Below are positions 1 through 9,067 of a stretch of 10,375 nt of DNA, one piece after another; the first letter of the stretch is position 1, and each line of letters opens with the position of its first letter. This DNA comes from Neocallimastix lanati (nom. inval.) (Eukaryota > Neocallimastigomycota > Neocallimastigomycetes > Neocallimastigales > Neocallimastigaceae), in NCBI GenBank assembly GCA_016946835.1, contig JACVTC010000745.1, forward strand, positions 1 to 10,375. The letters run 5' to 3'. Made by a program: the position numbers and the translations under genes. The notes below the pieces were generated by a model. The model was not told the DNA's origin and did not search any database. It worked only from the letters and a program-made list of their open reading frames with translations.

Positions 1-613
1 ATATTATATTTCAAATATTAAATTTTTTTTTTTTTTTTTTTTTCTAAATCATAAGTTTATTCTTAATACTGGAGATAAATATTTGATTTTTGATTTTATT
101 GTTATATATTAAATTTTTTTTCTGTATTTTTTTGAAGTAAATTTTTTTTTTTTTTAAAAAAAAAAAGAGAGATTATATACTATATAAAACACTTTTGAAA
201 TTATTAAATATAAATATTTCATTTAATATATATGAAATAAATACATAAAACATTAGTATATGTAATAATAAATATAAAGTTAAACAAATAATTATATTGA
301 CAAGTTAAATCAATTATTTAAAAATTTAATTTTTAACAAATTACATAATTTTACCTTTAGCGTTTAAAATTATATATCCACAAAATAAAATTATTATAAC
401 TTTTTTTTTTAAAATTAAATAAAATTTTTATATATATATAATTAATAAATATTTATATTTATATTTTAATCATATTAACATAAAAGATATCGTCTTCCTT
501 TTAATATAAAGAAGTATACATTTTTTATTTTAATAATAATGTGAAATAAAAAAAAAAAAAAAAAAAAAAAAGTGGAATTTGATTTGAATTAATTATAAGA
601 TATGTATATGTAC
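1..613 (-). other. Putative intron (donor at 613) or eroded 3' end; no gene
   Basis: The dockerin codons end with GATGATGATG followed by GTACAT, a plausible splice donor at the codon where dockerin 1 of the GH45 gene is also interrupted. From there to the window edge the DNA is almost pure A/T, with a 24-base A run at 548-571 and a 21-base T run at 23-43. I looked for a minus-strand exon encoding WGVEN...WCG and found none. Either the intron is longer than about 610 bases, or the last exon is lost. If unspliced, the frame reads through Phe codons from the poly-T tract. There is no other gene signal here. Confidence 0.45.
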
Positions 614-1432
614 CATCATCATCAGTGTAAACAACCTCACAACCACTAGAACAGCACTTGTAACCTTGAGCAATAATCTTAGAAGAACAAGTATTTTGTG
701 AATTAGTTGGTTGTGATTTTGAGTAGTAGTTGGAGTAGCTGGTTTTGGGGCTAATTCCTTTAACATGTTAAGGACAGCAGTGTATTGAGATTTTGGTCTG
801 TAGTTACCGTCGAAAAGTAAACCCTTCTTATCACTACCTAACCATGAATTGTTGTCACCAACACCCCAAACAAGGTAACCAGTACAACAAGAGTTACTAA
901 GACAAGCCTTTAAGGCATTAGTAAAGACTGTAGCTTGTTGTTGTTCAACATTACCACTATAACATTGATTATCACATTTAACATCAAGTTCAGTAATGTG
1001 AACTTCAAGTCCAAGTTTACAGTAACGAGAAATTAAATCGTTAATCTTGTTATATTGTGGTTGACTTTGGACAGAAACGTGATATTGAATACCAACACCA
1101 TCAATTGGAATATTACGTGAAACTAAATCTTTAACGAATTGGTAAACAGATTCAGATTTTCCATAAATACCTTCAGTATTGTAATCATTGTAGAAAAGTT
1201 TAGTGTTTGGAGAAACCTTACGTGCAGTTTGGAAAGCTAAATCAATAAAGTTTGGAACCTTTTGATAAAGGAAGGAGTTACGCATTTTCCAACCATTACC
1301 ATTAGAACTATCATCAATAGCTTCATTAACAACATCCCAAGTATCAATCTTTCCTTCATAATGTTGTAAAGTCTTAGTAATATGATCAACAATAGCGTTC
1401 TTTAAAGTATTAGCATCAGCATTTCGAACCAA
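614..1432 (-). CDS. GH10 xylanase catalytic segment, linker and dockerin half (continuation of the same gene)
   Basis: This is the downstream part of the GH11-GH10 gene. The frame open from 1432 resumes GH10 with RNADANTLKNAIVDHI, directly after PSWF of the upstream frame. It contains TWDVVNEA with the acid/base Glu (residue 37 of this segment), FYNDYNTE, GVGIQYH, HITELDV with the nucleophile Glu (residue 148), and YLVWGVGDNNSWLG near the C-terminus. These are the expected GH10 barrel motifs in order, so both catalytic acids are present. The domain ends about 748 and is followed by a short Pro/Thr linker. Around 712-735 the frame shifts again. In the next frame a Ser/Gln/Asn linker leads into [20 protein letters not shown] and TDDDG, the first half of a fungal CBM10-type dockerin that would anchor the enzyme to a scaffoldin. 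Without the shift the linker frame runs into a meaningless Leu/Val-rich tail ending at 593. Coding sequence is taken to end at the splice donor at 613. Confidence 0.9.
616..689 (-). other. Fungal dockerin (CBM10-type), first half
   Basis: The frame spells C-SSKIIAQGYKCC-SSGCEVVYTDDDG, matching the first half of dockerin 1 in the gene at 9171 ([23 protein letters not shown]). Fungal dockerins are small Cys-rich modules that bind scaffoldin in the extracellular enzyme complex. The second half, which would carry WGVEN and WCGI, is not in the adjacent sequence. Confidence 0.85.
708..738 (-). other. Second frameshift, in the linker before the dockerin
   Basis: The GH10 frame reads PATPTTTQNHNQ and then a Leu/Val-rich tail. 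Shifting by one base near the ACT repeat gives a linker (SKSQPTNSQNT) joined in frame to the dockerin start at CSSK. One missing base in or beside the ACT triplets accounts for it. The exact position cannot be fixed inside the repetitive linker. Confidence 0.75.
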
Positions 1433-2505
1433 GATGGTTGGTAAGCGTGCCAGATAAGACAGTGACCACGGAAATCCATACCTAATTCTTGAGCCTTCTT
1501 TAAGTGATTATCGCAATCATTGAAATTGTAAACACCTTTTTGTTGTTGAATACCTGAAAGCTTACAACCATTTTCAGCAACCATATAGTTGAAAGACTTT
1601 AAGGCATTGATATAACTTTGGTTGTTAAAGTACATTGTGTTAGCAGCAGCACCAATTCTGAAGCCGTTTGCATGATCTCTAAGAAGAGTGCTACTACTAT
1701 TTGAAGAAGAATTAGTTTGTTGTGAATTGTTTCCAGATTTAGTAGTAGTTGGGGTATTACTACCATTTCCATTTCCAATATAAACTTTAGCATATGGGAA
1801 ATCAGCAGTACCACTAGTACCTTGACCATTACTACCAGCTTCACCTAAAACCTTAGCTTCATGCATTTTACCTAATTTCATACCAAGCTTTTCCCATTGT
1901 TGGAAGTGAGCAGTAATATCAATAGTACCACAGTCACGAGCTTGTTGACGGATACTGAAGAATTGCTTGAAATTAGTATCACCATCAATAGATGGACCAT
2001 AACGAGTGTTTTCATAGACAGTATAAGTAGCACCATCAATAACGAAATCACCATGTTTCTTGTTACCAACCCAATCACCTGGACGCCATTGACTAAGCCA
2101 GTTATCAACAACATAGAATTCAACAAGTGGGTTTCTAGTCCAACCGTAAATACCAACGTATGAATAATCTACATTTTGAATATTTTGCTTGACAAGTTTA
2201 AAGTCAGCATATATATGACCAATTTGGTCATGAGTCTTTGTACTATCAAAGGAGAGACCACTACGACATAAATAATCCTTTGCTCTACTAAAAGAACAAG
2301 AGAAAGAACCATCTTCATAAAAAGTAGCACTGTTATTACCACTATCGGCCCATAATTCATAGCCAATACCTTTTATGTTACCAACTTTGTTACTAGTAAC
2401 CTTAACACTTTCACCAGAGTGTCTAGCATTACTACAAAAATCAGAAGCACCGGCTACTAAAGAAGCAGTTCCAAGAGTAATTGGAAGAAGTTTTAAGAAT
2501 TTCAT
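1402..2505 (-). CDS. Secreted GH11-GH10 xylanase, N-terminal segment (frameshifted)
   Basis: This 367-residue frame is the first part of a bifunctional endo-1,4-beta-xylanase that hydrolyses the xylan backbone outside the cell. Residues 1-20 are a signal peptide (a Lys, a Leu-rich core, then VAGA). Residues about 21-245 form a GH11 domain: GYELWADSGNNSATF strand, YGWTRNPLVEFYVVDNW with probable nucleophile E129, YGPSIDG, the QFFSIRQQ strand, and LGEAGSNGQ with probable acid/base E222. A low-complexity Asn/Ser/Thr linker covers about 246-273. From about 274 a GH10 domain begins: FRIGAAANTMYF, a MVAENGCKLS strand, a KGVYNFNDCD segment and the RGHCLIWHAYQPSWF motif at 346-360. The frame then reads EMLMLIL and stops. 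The GH10 domain continues in another frame from 1432 downwards, so a single base appears to be missing near 1425. The ATG at 2505 is chosen because it opens the signal peptide and has A at -3. It is transcribed away from the GH45 genes. Domain identity is secure; whether the break is real is not. Confidence 0.93.
   Translation of the reverse strand: MKFLKLLPITLGTASLVAGASDFCSNARHSGESVKVTSNKVGNIKGIGYELWADSGNNSATFYEDGSFSCSFSRAKDYLCRSGLSFDSTKTHDQIGHIYADFKLVKQNIQNVDYSYVGIYGWTRNPLVEFYVVDNWLSQWRPGDWVGNKKHGDFVIDGATYTVYENTRYGPSIDGDTNFKQFFSIRQQARDCGTIDITAHFQQWEKLGMKLGKMHEAKVLGEAGSNGQGTSGTADFPYAKVYIGNGNGSNTPTTTKSGNNSQQTNSSSNSSSTLLRDHANGFRIGAAANTMYFNNQSYINALKSFNYMVAENGCKLSGIQQQKGVYNFNDCDNHLKKAQELGMDFRGHCLIWHAYQPSWFEMLMLIL
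1420..1432 (-). other. Frameshift inside the GH10 domain
   Basis: On the minus strand the codons for PSWF are followed by GAAATGCTG. The upstream frame reads Glu-Met-Leu and stops at 1402. The other frame reads Arg-Asn-Ala-Asp-Ala, which is how the GH10 chain should continue. One missing base next to TTCGAA explains it. No intron consensus fits, because the two halves abut with no residues lost. Confidence 0.85.
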
Positions 2506-2720
2506 GATTATTTTTTTTTATCTAATATACAAATGGATTATAAATATTTTATAATTTTTTTTTATTTTTCAACCAGTGAAAATAAAGTAATATTAAAAAT
2601 TCCAAATGCTGTTTTCTTAAAATAACAATTGGTATTTAATTATTATTATACAATAATAATAATAAAATATTTAATGAAAATTTTAAATATCAAAGGAAAT
2701 TGAAATCTTTTTATATTTTT
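2506..2720 (-). promoter_or_regulatory. Upstream region of the xylanase gene
   Basis: This is AT-rich leader and promoter space upstream of the xylanase ATG. The bases just before the ATG (AATC) place an A at -3. An A-rich stretch (minus-strand sense) lies right before the start. TATA-like strings are too common here to assign one. The inverted repeats seen upstream of the GH45 genes are absent. Confidence 0.3.
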
Positions 2721-4140
2721 TTTAGATATTATTTACAAATGATATCTATTAATAAAAAATAACAATATTCAAAAATAAAACAAGATGTCATAAATTTTAT
2801 TTCATTATATTATTTACTTTAATATTAATTATAAAATTTAATTTATTTTTTAATTAATTTTTTGTTAAAAAAATTTTTTTAAAAAAAAAAGGAACTTTAT
2901 TTAATAGCTTTTTTTTTTATCACCTAATATTTTAATAACTATTTCCGAGATAAAATTATTTTATTTTTTATTAATGAATTAACCCAAGATATATATATAA
3001 CTGGGCTATACTTTAGATAGATATAATAAATATATACATTAATTTGTTTAAATATGTTACAATATAAATTTAATACCAATAATTAAAATAAAAAAAATTA
3101 CAAAAAAAACTTAATATTTATTACAATTATAATGAAACAATGTATAACATTCATTATTACAAAAAGATAATATTTTATCTTTAATAAATGTAAACTTAAA
3201 TAATTAATATTAAAATAATTACCTTATATATTAATTTTCCAAAATCTGAAATATATATTCCTTAAATATTATATATATTTTTATTTAAAATATTTTTATA
3301 TAAAATATGTTTATATTTAATATTATCATATTATATAATTTTATATTATAAATAAAAAATATACATTATAAATTATATATTTTTATTATTGTGTTACATA
3401 TTATTAACTTTAATATTTATAATTTCATTATTATAATATACTTTTAAATAATTCAATTTATTACTAATTTTAGTTTTATATTAAAATTATATTCCTTTAA
3501 TAATTTGTATTATTATATATGTATACTAAATTATTAATTTATCTATGTGTAATAATATAATTTAATATAATTAGTCATTAAATTAATCATAATTAATTAT
3601 TAAATAATATAAAAAAAATAATATATTATTGATATTATGAAATTAATATAATTATCATTTCCATTTTTTTTGTTTCTTTTTACTTCTTTTTTGTTTGTTT
3701 GTTTAGTTTTCTGTTCATATATATATTTTTTTTATTCTCTATAATATTTTCATTTATTATCCGTACATTAATTTGAATACATTATTTTTAATTTAAAGAA
3801 ATAACACATTTTCTACTAATTTATTTTGTATTTTTAAAAAGTCATTTAATATACAAAAAAAAATTATATAACTATGTAATAAATGGCTTTTCACTAACAA
3901 CACAAAAAAAAAAAAAAATAAAAAAAATAAACTCTTAAAGTAAAACAAATAATAAAAGAGACTTGTAATATAAATTGAAAAATATAATGAAAAAAATATT
4001 TTATAATAACTTAATTATTGGCTTTTTTTTTTATAAAAAAAGAAAAGGTTACAATAAACAATAACAAAAAAAAATTGTATTAGTATTCTATATATATTTT
4101 TCATATGAACTTTAAATGATTTATTAAAGAATACTATTAC

Positions 4141-4188
4141 TATAACTATTATAAACTTTATTATTATAACTATTATAAACTTTATTAT
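4141..4188. repeat. 24-base tandem repeat, two perfect copies
   Basis: Positions 4141-4164 and 4165-4188 are identical copies of a 24-base AT-rich unit beginning TATAACTATTATAAAC. Partial echoes flank them on both sides. It looks like simple slippage in non-coding DNA, and no function is visible. Confidence 0.85.
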
Positions 4189-5030
4189 TATTGTATTATT
4201 TATAAACTTTTGACTATAACTTAAAATATGAATGGAATTATAGCATAAATTATTAGTTATAATTACATAAGAAAATACCTTTTATATATTTTCTGAAATA
4301 ATTATCTGAAATTATGATATTAATATTTATATTTTTTTCAGATAATATTTGTTTTAAACTTAAATATTATTATTAATAAAATTTTAAATATAATATATAT
4401 ATTTATTATGTATATCATAATTTTTTTTTTTTTTAATCATTATACCATTATTATTATTTCTATCAAAAGTTAATAATTTAATATTTAGACCACTAATTTA
4501 GAATTTCTCGTACAATTAATTTGTTATTTATTTAGAAATTGTTTACTGATAAAAAAAAAAATTATATAACTTTTAATTATAATAAAAGTAGGTAACTTTT
4601 CTTTTTTGCTGATTTTGTCTATAAATGTAAATTTATGTAAAACAACCATGCTAATAATATATAGCAAATTTTAAATTTTATTATATAATATAATAATTAA
4701 AATCTTATTAATTATATTATATTAAATTTTAATTAAAATAACCTTAATTAATATTGCAAAACGTTATAAATTATTAAATAAAAGGATTAGCATTAAATGC
4801 AAGGGAAAATCAGTATTTTAATTTTTATTCAACTAATGTATTATAATTTAATAAAATATGGTAAACATTATTCAATCATTAATCTTGGGAGATATTTTAT
4901 AATACTTTCTTATTTTACATATTTATATAACTTTTTTAATAATTTTAAAAATACTTTATATTATCTAATTCATGTTATATAATAAAAATACTAATAGGTA
5001 ATAGTAATTTGGTTAATATATGTTATTACT

Positions 5031-5054
5031 AATAATAATAATAATAATAATAAT
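5031..5054. repeat. AAT trinucleotide microsatellite
   Basis: Eight uninterrupted AAT units lie in the AT-rich spacer. Similar short AAT runs recur elsewhere, for example near 5657-5668 and 6055-6067. Confidence 0.9.
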
Positions 5055-6005
5055 ATAATAAAAAGCTATTTAATGTAATATTTTTATATGAAAAACCATT
5101 ATAAATATAAATAATTAAAAATAAATAATTATTTTCATACTTTGTATATTTTTATGATATGTGTAATACTGTACAATATCAGCCACAATTATAATTTACA
5201 CTTTTATTTAGCATAAATATTAAATAAATAATTTATATTTCTTAAGATTTTTATTAATTTTTTTTAAATATTAAAATTTAAATTATTATTATAAAATATT
5301 ATTAAAATATTTAATAAATATATTTGTAAGTTAAATGATCGACATTAATCATTCAAATGTATCCTATATAAATTAATAAAAATAAAATTAGTAATTAATT
5401 TGTACTTTTTATATTCAAATTATTTAAATTAAATTTGAATTTTATTTTATAATATTTTTTAGGAAATATTAATTAAATACTAAAAGATATTTGGATTAAA
5501 AGTTTTTTTTTGATTGTGTTCCCATTTTCAAATAAATCGAAACCTGCGGAAAATAATATTGAATAAAATTTCAATATAAAATAAAATTTTATATTAAATA
5601 TATTAAATATATTGTTTTTAAAAATCTATTGTTAATGTAATTGAATTTTATTTAATAATAATAATAATAAAAATTTTTAACTAATCTAAAAAATATATAT
5701 ATATTTAACAATATATTATTTTAAATAATTTACTAAAAGGAATTAGTATCCATTTAATTTCTATTAAGTTCTATTAATTATTTGTAAAAATCAAAGAACT
5801 TTATTTATATTTATTTCTGTTAATAATTTATTTACATTGTTTTAACCTTATAGTCAAATTATACAGAATATTATTTTTCTTTATTTTTTAAATACGCTAT
5901 ACAATACAATCTTTATATTTTTGTATTAGTTTATTATTATTATTGTTATTATATTATTATATTATTATTATTAATTTTATTTTCTTAAATTAAGCATAAT
6001 TATTA

Positions 6006-6020
6006 TTCGATTGATTCGAA
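6006..6020. promoter_or_regulatory. Inverted repeat A upstream of the GH45 pseudogene
   Basis: TTCGA-TTGAT-TCGAA is a perfect 5-base inverted repeat around a 5-base spacer. The identical 15-mer occurs at 8956-8970 upstream of the fuller GH45 gene. It lies about 194 bases before the former start codon, against 215 in the other copy. It could be a transcription-factor site, or simply part of the duplicated upstream DNA. Confidence 0.5.
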
Positions 6021-6126
6021 TAAAATTAAATATAAGTGAATTAAGTAAAAAATGATAATAATAATAAAAAGTACTTCATTTTTATAATAATAAAAAAAAA
6101 AAAAAAAGAAAAAAAAAAAAATAAAT

Positions 6127-6141
6127 ATTGATTGATTCAAT
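6127..6141. promoter_or_regulatory. Inverted repeat B upstream of the GH45 pseudogene
   Basis: ATTGA-TTGAT-TCAAT is a second perfect 5-base inverted repeat with the same spacer, TTGAT, as repeat A. It is identical to 9068-9082. Its distance from repeat A is 121 bases here and 112 in the other locus, so the arrangement is conserved between copies. Confidence 0.5.
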
Positions 6142-6199
6142 AAATTAAAATAAAGTACAAATTAAATTTTCCAATTAAAAAATTTGAAAAAAATTAAAA

Positions 6200-6855
6200 A
6201 TAAATAAGTAAAACAATAATTTCTTAATCGGTATGTCTAAAGCTAGTTGCTGGTCAAAAAGTCTAGGATACAATTGTTTTACTGGATGTGAAATTGTTTA
6301 TGAAGAAAAATCCTGTAAATATAATTGAAATTTATTTATAATTATAAATTTATATGAATTAAATACATTCATTTTTTTTTTTTTTTATTAACTATACATA
6401 TGTTATTTTAAAAAATATTATATAACAAATTAATGATAATTTTGAAATTAATAGTTTATTTATATCATTATGATTAATTCATTAATATAAATTATATTCT
6501 ATAATATTAAAATAAATTAAATTTTAATAAAAGTCAATGGGTGTTGAAAATAATAATTGGTGTGGTATTGAAGATTCTATTTTATAACCTTTCCAATATT
6601 AATAATACTTGTTGGTCGCTTCAGGTGTTGGTGTGGTATTTTCGATACTTGTATCAACATATACGGTTTACCAGCTGGTTCAAATGGTTGGGGTAAGTAA
6701 TTTGGTGGTATTTCCAGTATCGATGATTGTGATTCCTTCCCAGAAGCTTTACAAACAAGTTGGAATTTGAATTCTTATTAGGTGCTGATAATCCAAAGAT
6801 AACCTTTGTTAAAGTTGAATGTCCAAAGGTTCTTACTAGTTGTATCCGTAAATAA
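6200..6855 (+). pseudogene. Decayed dockerin-GH45 endoglucanase with large internal deletion
   Basis: This is a relic of a gene like the one at 9171. The former start is ATA (6200-6202) where the relative has ATG, and about 13 bases of signal-peptide sequence are missing. Exon 1 remains readable as ASCWSKSLGYNCFTGCEIVYEE, with one dockerin Cys changed to Phe. A donor GTAAAT at 6315 matches the relative's intron 1. Exon 2 (about 6533-6624) encodes VENNNWCGIED but has lost a G in its GGGG run and gained a stop and a small insertion. After CWSLQ at 6624 the sequence jumps straight into the GH45 C-terminus: GIFDTCINIYGLPAGSNG, a CAA-to-TAA stop at 6698, FGGISSIDDCDSFPEAL, a one-base shift near 6765, then GADNPKITFVKVECPKVL and a stop at 6853. 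The second dockerin, linker, CBM1 and both GH45 catalytic Asp regions are absent. It is not expected to give an active enzyme. The identification rests on the GH45 motifs GGISS, C-x-FP-x-AL, ADNP and V-x-CP. Confidence 0.88.
6315..6532 (+). other. Relic intron 1 of the GH45 pseudogene
   Basis: The donor GTAAAT sits where the intact relative has GTATTA, in the same phase. The A/T-rich body is about 55 bases longer than the relative's intron 1. The acceptor end aligns as AAAA or AAAG before GTCAATGG, so the AG may have been lost or the first exon base deleted. The intron has kept its place but is probably no longer spliceable. Confidence 0.6.
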
Positions 6856-7030
6856 AAAAAATAAGAAATGAAAATTCAATGACATTAAAATTACATTTAC
6901 GAAATTACTTAAGAAATTATATATTAATACTAATAAGAAAAAGAAAGAAAATAAAAAAAAAAAAAAAAAATAAAATAAAAAAAAAAAAAAATAAAAAAAA
7001 AAAAATTCAACAAAAAAATTAAAAATTGAA

Positions 7031-7059
<29 letters not shown>
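7031..7059. repeat. AAT microsatellite
   Basis: Uninterrupted AAT units just downstream of the long A-rich tract that follows the GH45 pseudogene. Non-coding slippage repeat. Confidence 0.9.
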
Positions 7060-7063
<4 letters not shown>

Positions 7064-7238
7064 TTAATTAAAAATAATATTTTATATAATTAACTAAAGT
7101 TTTTAATAAATTATTTTATAATAAATGAAAAAATATATATATATAAAATATAAGGATTGAAATATTTAATATATATATTAACTTTTTTATAATAATAAAA
7201 TAAAGTAAAACAGAATAAATTATATATATGAAAAGTCA

Positions 7239-7260
7239 TTTATTTATTTATTTATTTATT
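7239..7260. repeat. ATTT tetranucleotide microsatellite
   Basis: Five or more tandem ATTT/TTTA units in the intergenic DNA. No associated gene. Confidence 0.85.
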
Positions 7261-7756
7261 AATACTAAAAATAAAATAATAAAAAAAAAAAAATAAAAAA
7301 AAAAGATTATCACACATATTTTCATTATAGGATAGAAACAATAAATATATACATTTATTTTCCTATTAAAATATTAATTTTTTAAAAAAATAATAATAAT
7401 ATAAAATAAAAAAATGATAATAATTGTAATAGTAGTATTAATTAATAATAATAAATTATATAAACAAAACAGATATCATATTTTTAATAGTATTTTTTTA
7501 TATTATATCTATTTTGTGATATTTATTATAAATAATATTATCTAATGTCATAAAAAAATAGTAATATTAATAATAAATATTTTAAATTTTAATTAATAAA
7601 AAAAAATGAAAGAACTAGGGAAAATTATTGATTTTAAATATTTTTTTGAAAACAAAATGTGGATACACTTCAATAAAAAATCTTTAATTATTTAATTAAA
7701 AATTTATTTAAAGGTACAATTATCGTAGGTGTCATAATTTCAATTAAAATTGTATT

Positions 7757-7830
7757 TTTGTCTTTTTTTTTTTTTGATTTTGTTTTGTTTTTGTTTTTTG
7801 TTTTTTATTTTTGTCTTTTTTTTGTTTTTT
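7757..7830. repeat. T/G-rich low-complexity tract
   Basis: Nearly every base is T or G, with runs such as TTTTGTTTTG. Similar tracts lie at 3660-3720 and 8277-8330. They are strand-asymmetric low-complexity DNA and encode nothing recognisable. Confidence 0.7.
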
Positions 7831-8955
7831 TATTTTTATTTTAATTTCTTTTTTTAAATTTTTTATTTATTTTATTATTCAATTATCAATTAATAAGGAG
7901 TAATAGTATTAATTAATATACAAAATAATAATAAAAATATGTCTATTTTAGATATGAATTACCGTTTTTTTTTTTTTTTATATATAATTATTATTATACG
8001 ATTATGAAAAATTGTAATGATTACTTTTTCCTAAACTTGAATTACTATTTTAAGTTATTTTTAATATATTAATATTTTAATATTTTTTTAAGCATTTAAA
8101 AATACATATTTTTTTTATACTTAAAATTATATTACAATGAATAATATTAATATTACTAAATAATGACATTATTTAAATAATAATTTAATTCCTTATAATA
8201 TTTTAATATTTATTTACATCTTATAAAATTAATAAATTAATTAAAAATATTAAAAAATAAAATAATAAAATATATTTGATTTTTGTTTTGTTTTTATTTT
8301 TTTTTTATTCTTATTTTCCTTTTTAATTAAAAAAATAAAATAAAATAAAATAAAAAATAATTAAATATTAATTCAATAAACATATATGCATATATATATA
8401 TTTTTAAAAAAATAAGATATCTATATATTTTTTGATATAAAAAATATATATTTTATTTTCCATCAATTTATTAATTTAAAATGATTAAAATTTCCAATAA
8501 GTTTAAAAAACATGTGTATATTAAATTTTAATTTATATTTAATATAAATATTTAATAATTCTAAAAAATTTAGATATAATATAAAATAAAAAAAAAAAAA
8601 ATAGAAATAGATATAAATACAATAAAAAGTATATATTAAAATTTAATCATAAATTATTCATTATATTAATTATTATTCAGAAGATTAAAAAAGTTTATTT
8701 TATTTAATATTAGTAAAAATTACTCATAAAAAATAATTTATTACAAATAAAAATTTTATATATAATATATAATCAAACAAAATAGAAATATTATTTTTAT
8801 TATGAGTAATAATTACTCCATATAGAAAATTTTACTCATACATTAAAACCATTTAAATTTTGATTATATTAATTATATTTATATAAATATTATTATTTTT
8901 TTTTTTTTTTTTTTTTCAAGGCAAGTTTTTTAAAATTTTAACATAAATTTCAAGA

Positions 8956-8970
8956 TTCGATTGATTCGAA
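8956..8970. promoter_or_regulatory. Inverted repeat A upstream of the GH45 gene
   Basis: TTCGA-TTGAT-TCGAA, a perfect inverted repeat identical to 6006-6020. The following AATAA is also shared with minor differences. It lies 215 bases before the ATG at 9171. The C and G bases stand out in otherwise almost G/C-free DNA. Confidence 0.5.
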
Positions 8971-9067
8971 TAAGTTTAAAATTAAGAAACTTGAAGATTA
9001 AAATTTATTACTTTAAAAAATAATTGTAAATAGCTCAATAAAATAAAATAATAATAATAATATATTA

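Larger units (their letters stand above)
2721..6005. other. Long AT-rich intergenic region, no gene found
   Basis: About 3.3 kb of overwhelmingly A/T sequence lies between the divergently transcribed xylanase and the decayed GH45 gene. I searched for G/C-bearing patches that might be exon remnants. Short ones exist (near 2983-3007, 3751, 5160-5185 and 5517-5550), but none translates into a recognisable motif. A 61-residue frame at 4797-4982 is Ile/Tyr/Phe/Asn-rich, as expected by chance at this composition. The region holds a 24-base tandem duplication at 4141-4188, an AAT microsatellite at 5031-5054 and a T-rich tract at 3660-3720. No tRNA or rRNA was recognised. Confidence 0.7.
6856..8955. 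other. AT-rich intergenic region between the two GH45 loci, no gene found
   Basis: About 2.1 kb of A/T-dominated DNA. It starts with poly-A-rich sequence after the pseudogene stop (about 6950-7015). It contains an AAT microsatellite (7031-7059), an ATTT run (7239-7260), a T/G-rich tract (about 7757-7830), a similar tract at 8277-8330 followed by AAAAT units (about 8330-8356), and a 21-base T run (8896-8916). A slightly more mixed patch at 7610-7740 has no readable protein. I see no RNA gene and no mobile-element ends that would explain the duplication. Confidence 0.7.

Noticed and set aside
1420-1432. Programmed ribosomal frameshift to join the GH10 halves
   Set aside because: No clear slippery heptamer or stimulatory structure, and GH10 enzymes are not known to need recoding. 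A base loss is simpler.
1897-2163. 88-residue open frame on the plus strand
   Set aside because: Antisense to the GH11 domain, Thr/Ile/Asn-rich, with no motif. It is a mirror of the real gene.
1599-2366. Open frames on the minus strand at 1599-1844, 1878-2156 and 2169-2366
   Set aside because: They lie wholly inside the GH11-GH10 coding sequence in another frame and are Leu/Val/Met-rich shadows with no domain motifs.
4018-4048. Poly-T then poly-A stretch that could form a hairpin terminator
   Set aside because: T-run/A-run pairings occur everywhere at this composition, and no gene ends nearby.
4797-4982. 61-residue open frame in the spacer, hydrophobic
   Set aside because: Composition (Ile, Tyr, Phe, Asn, Leu) is what random AT-rich DNA gives. 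There is no signal peptide logic, no conserved motif and no coding-like rise in G/C.
5517-5550. G/C-bearing patch as a possible exon remnant
   Set aside because: Too short, and no frame on either strand gives a dockerin or glycosidase motif.
6856-8955. Transposon or retroelement mediating the GH45 duplication
   Set aside because: No transposase or reverse transcriptase frame, no terminal repeats and no target-site duplication was seen in the spacers.
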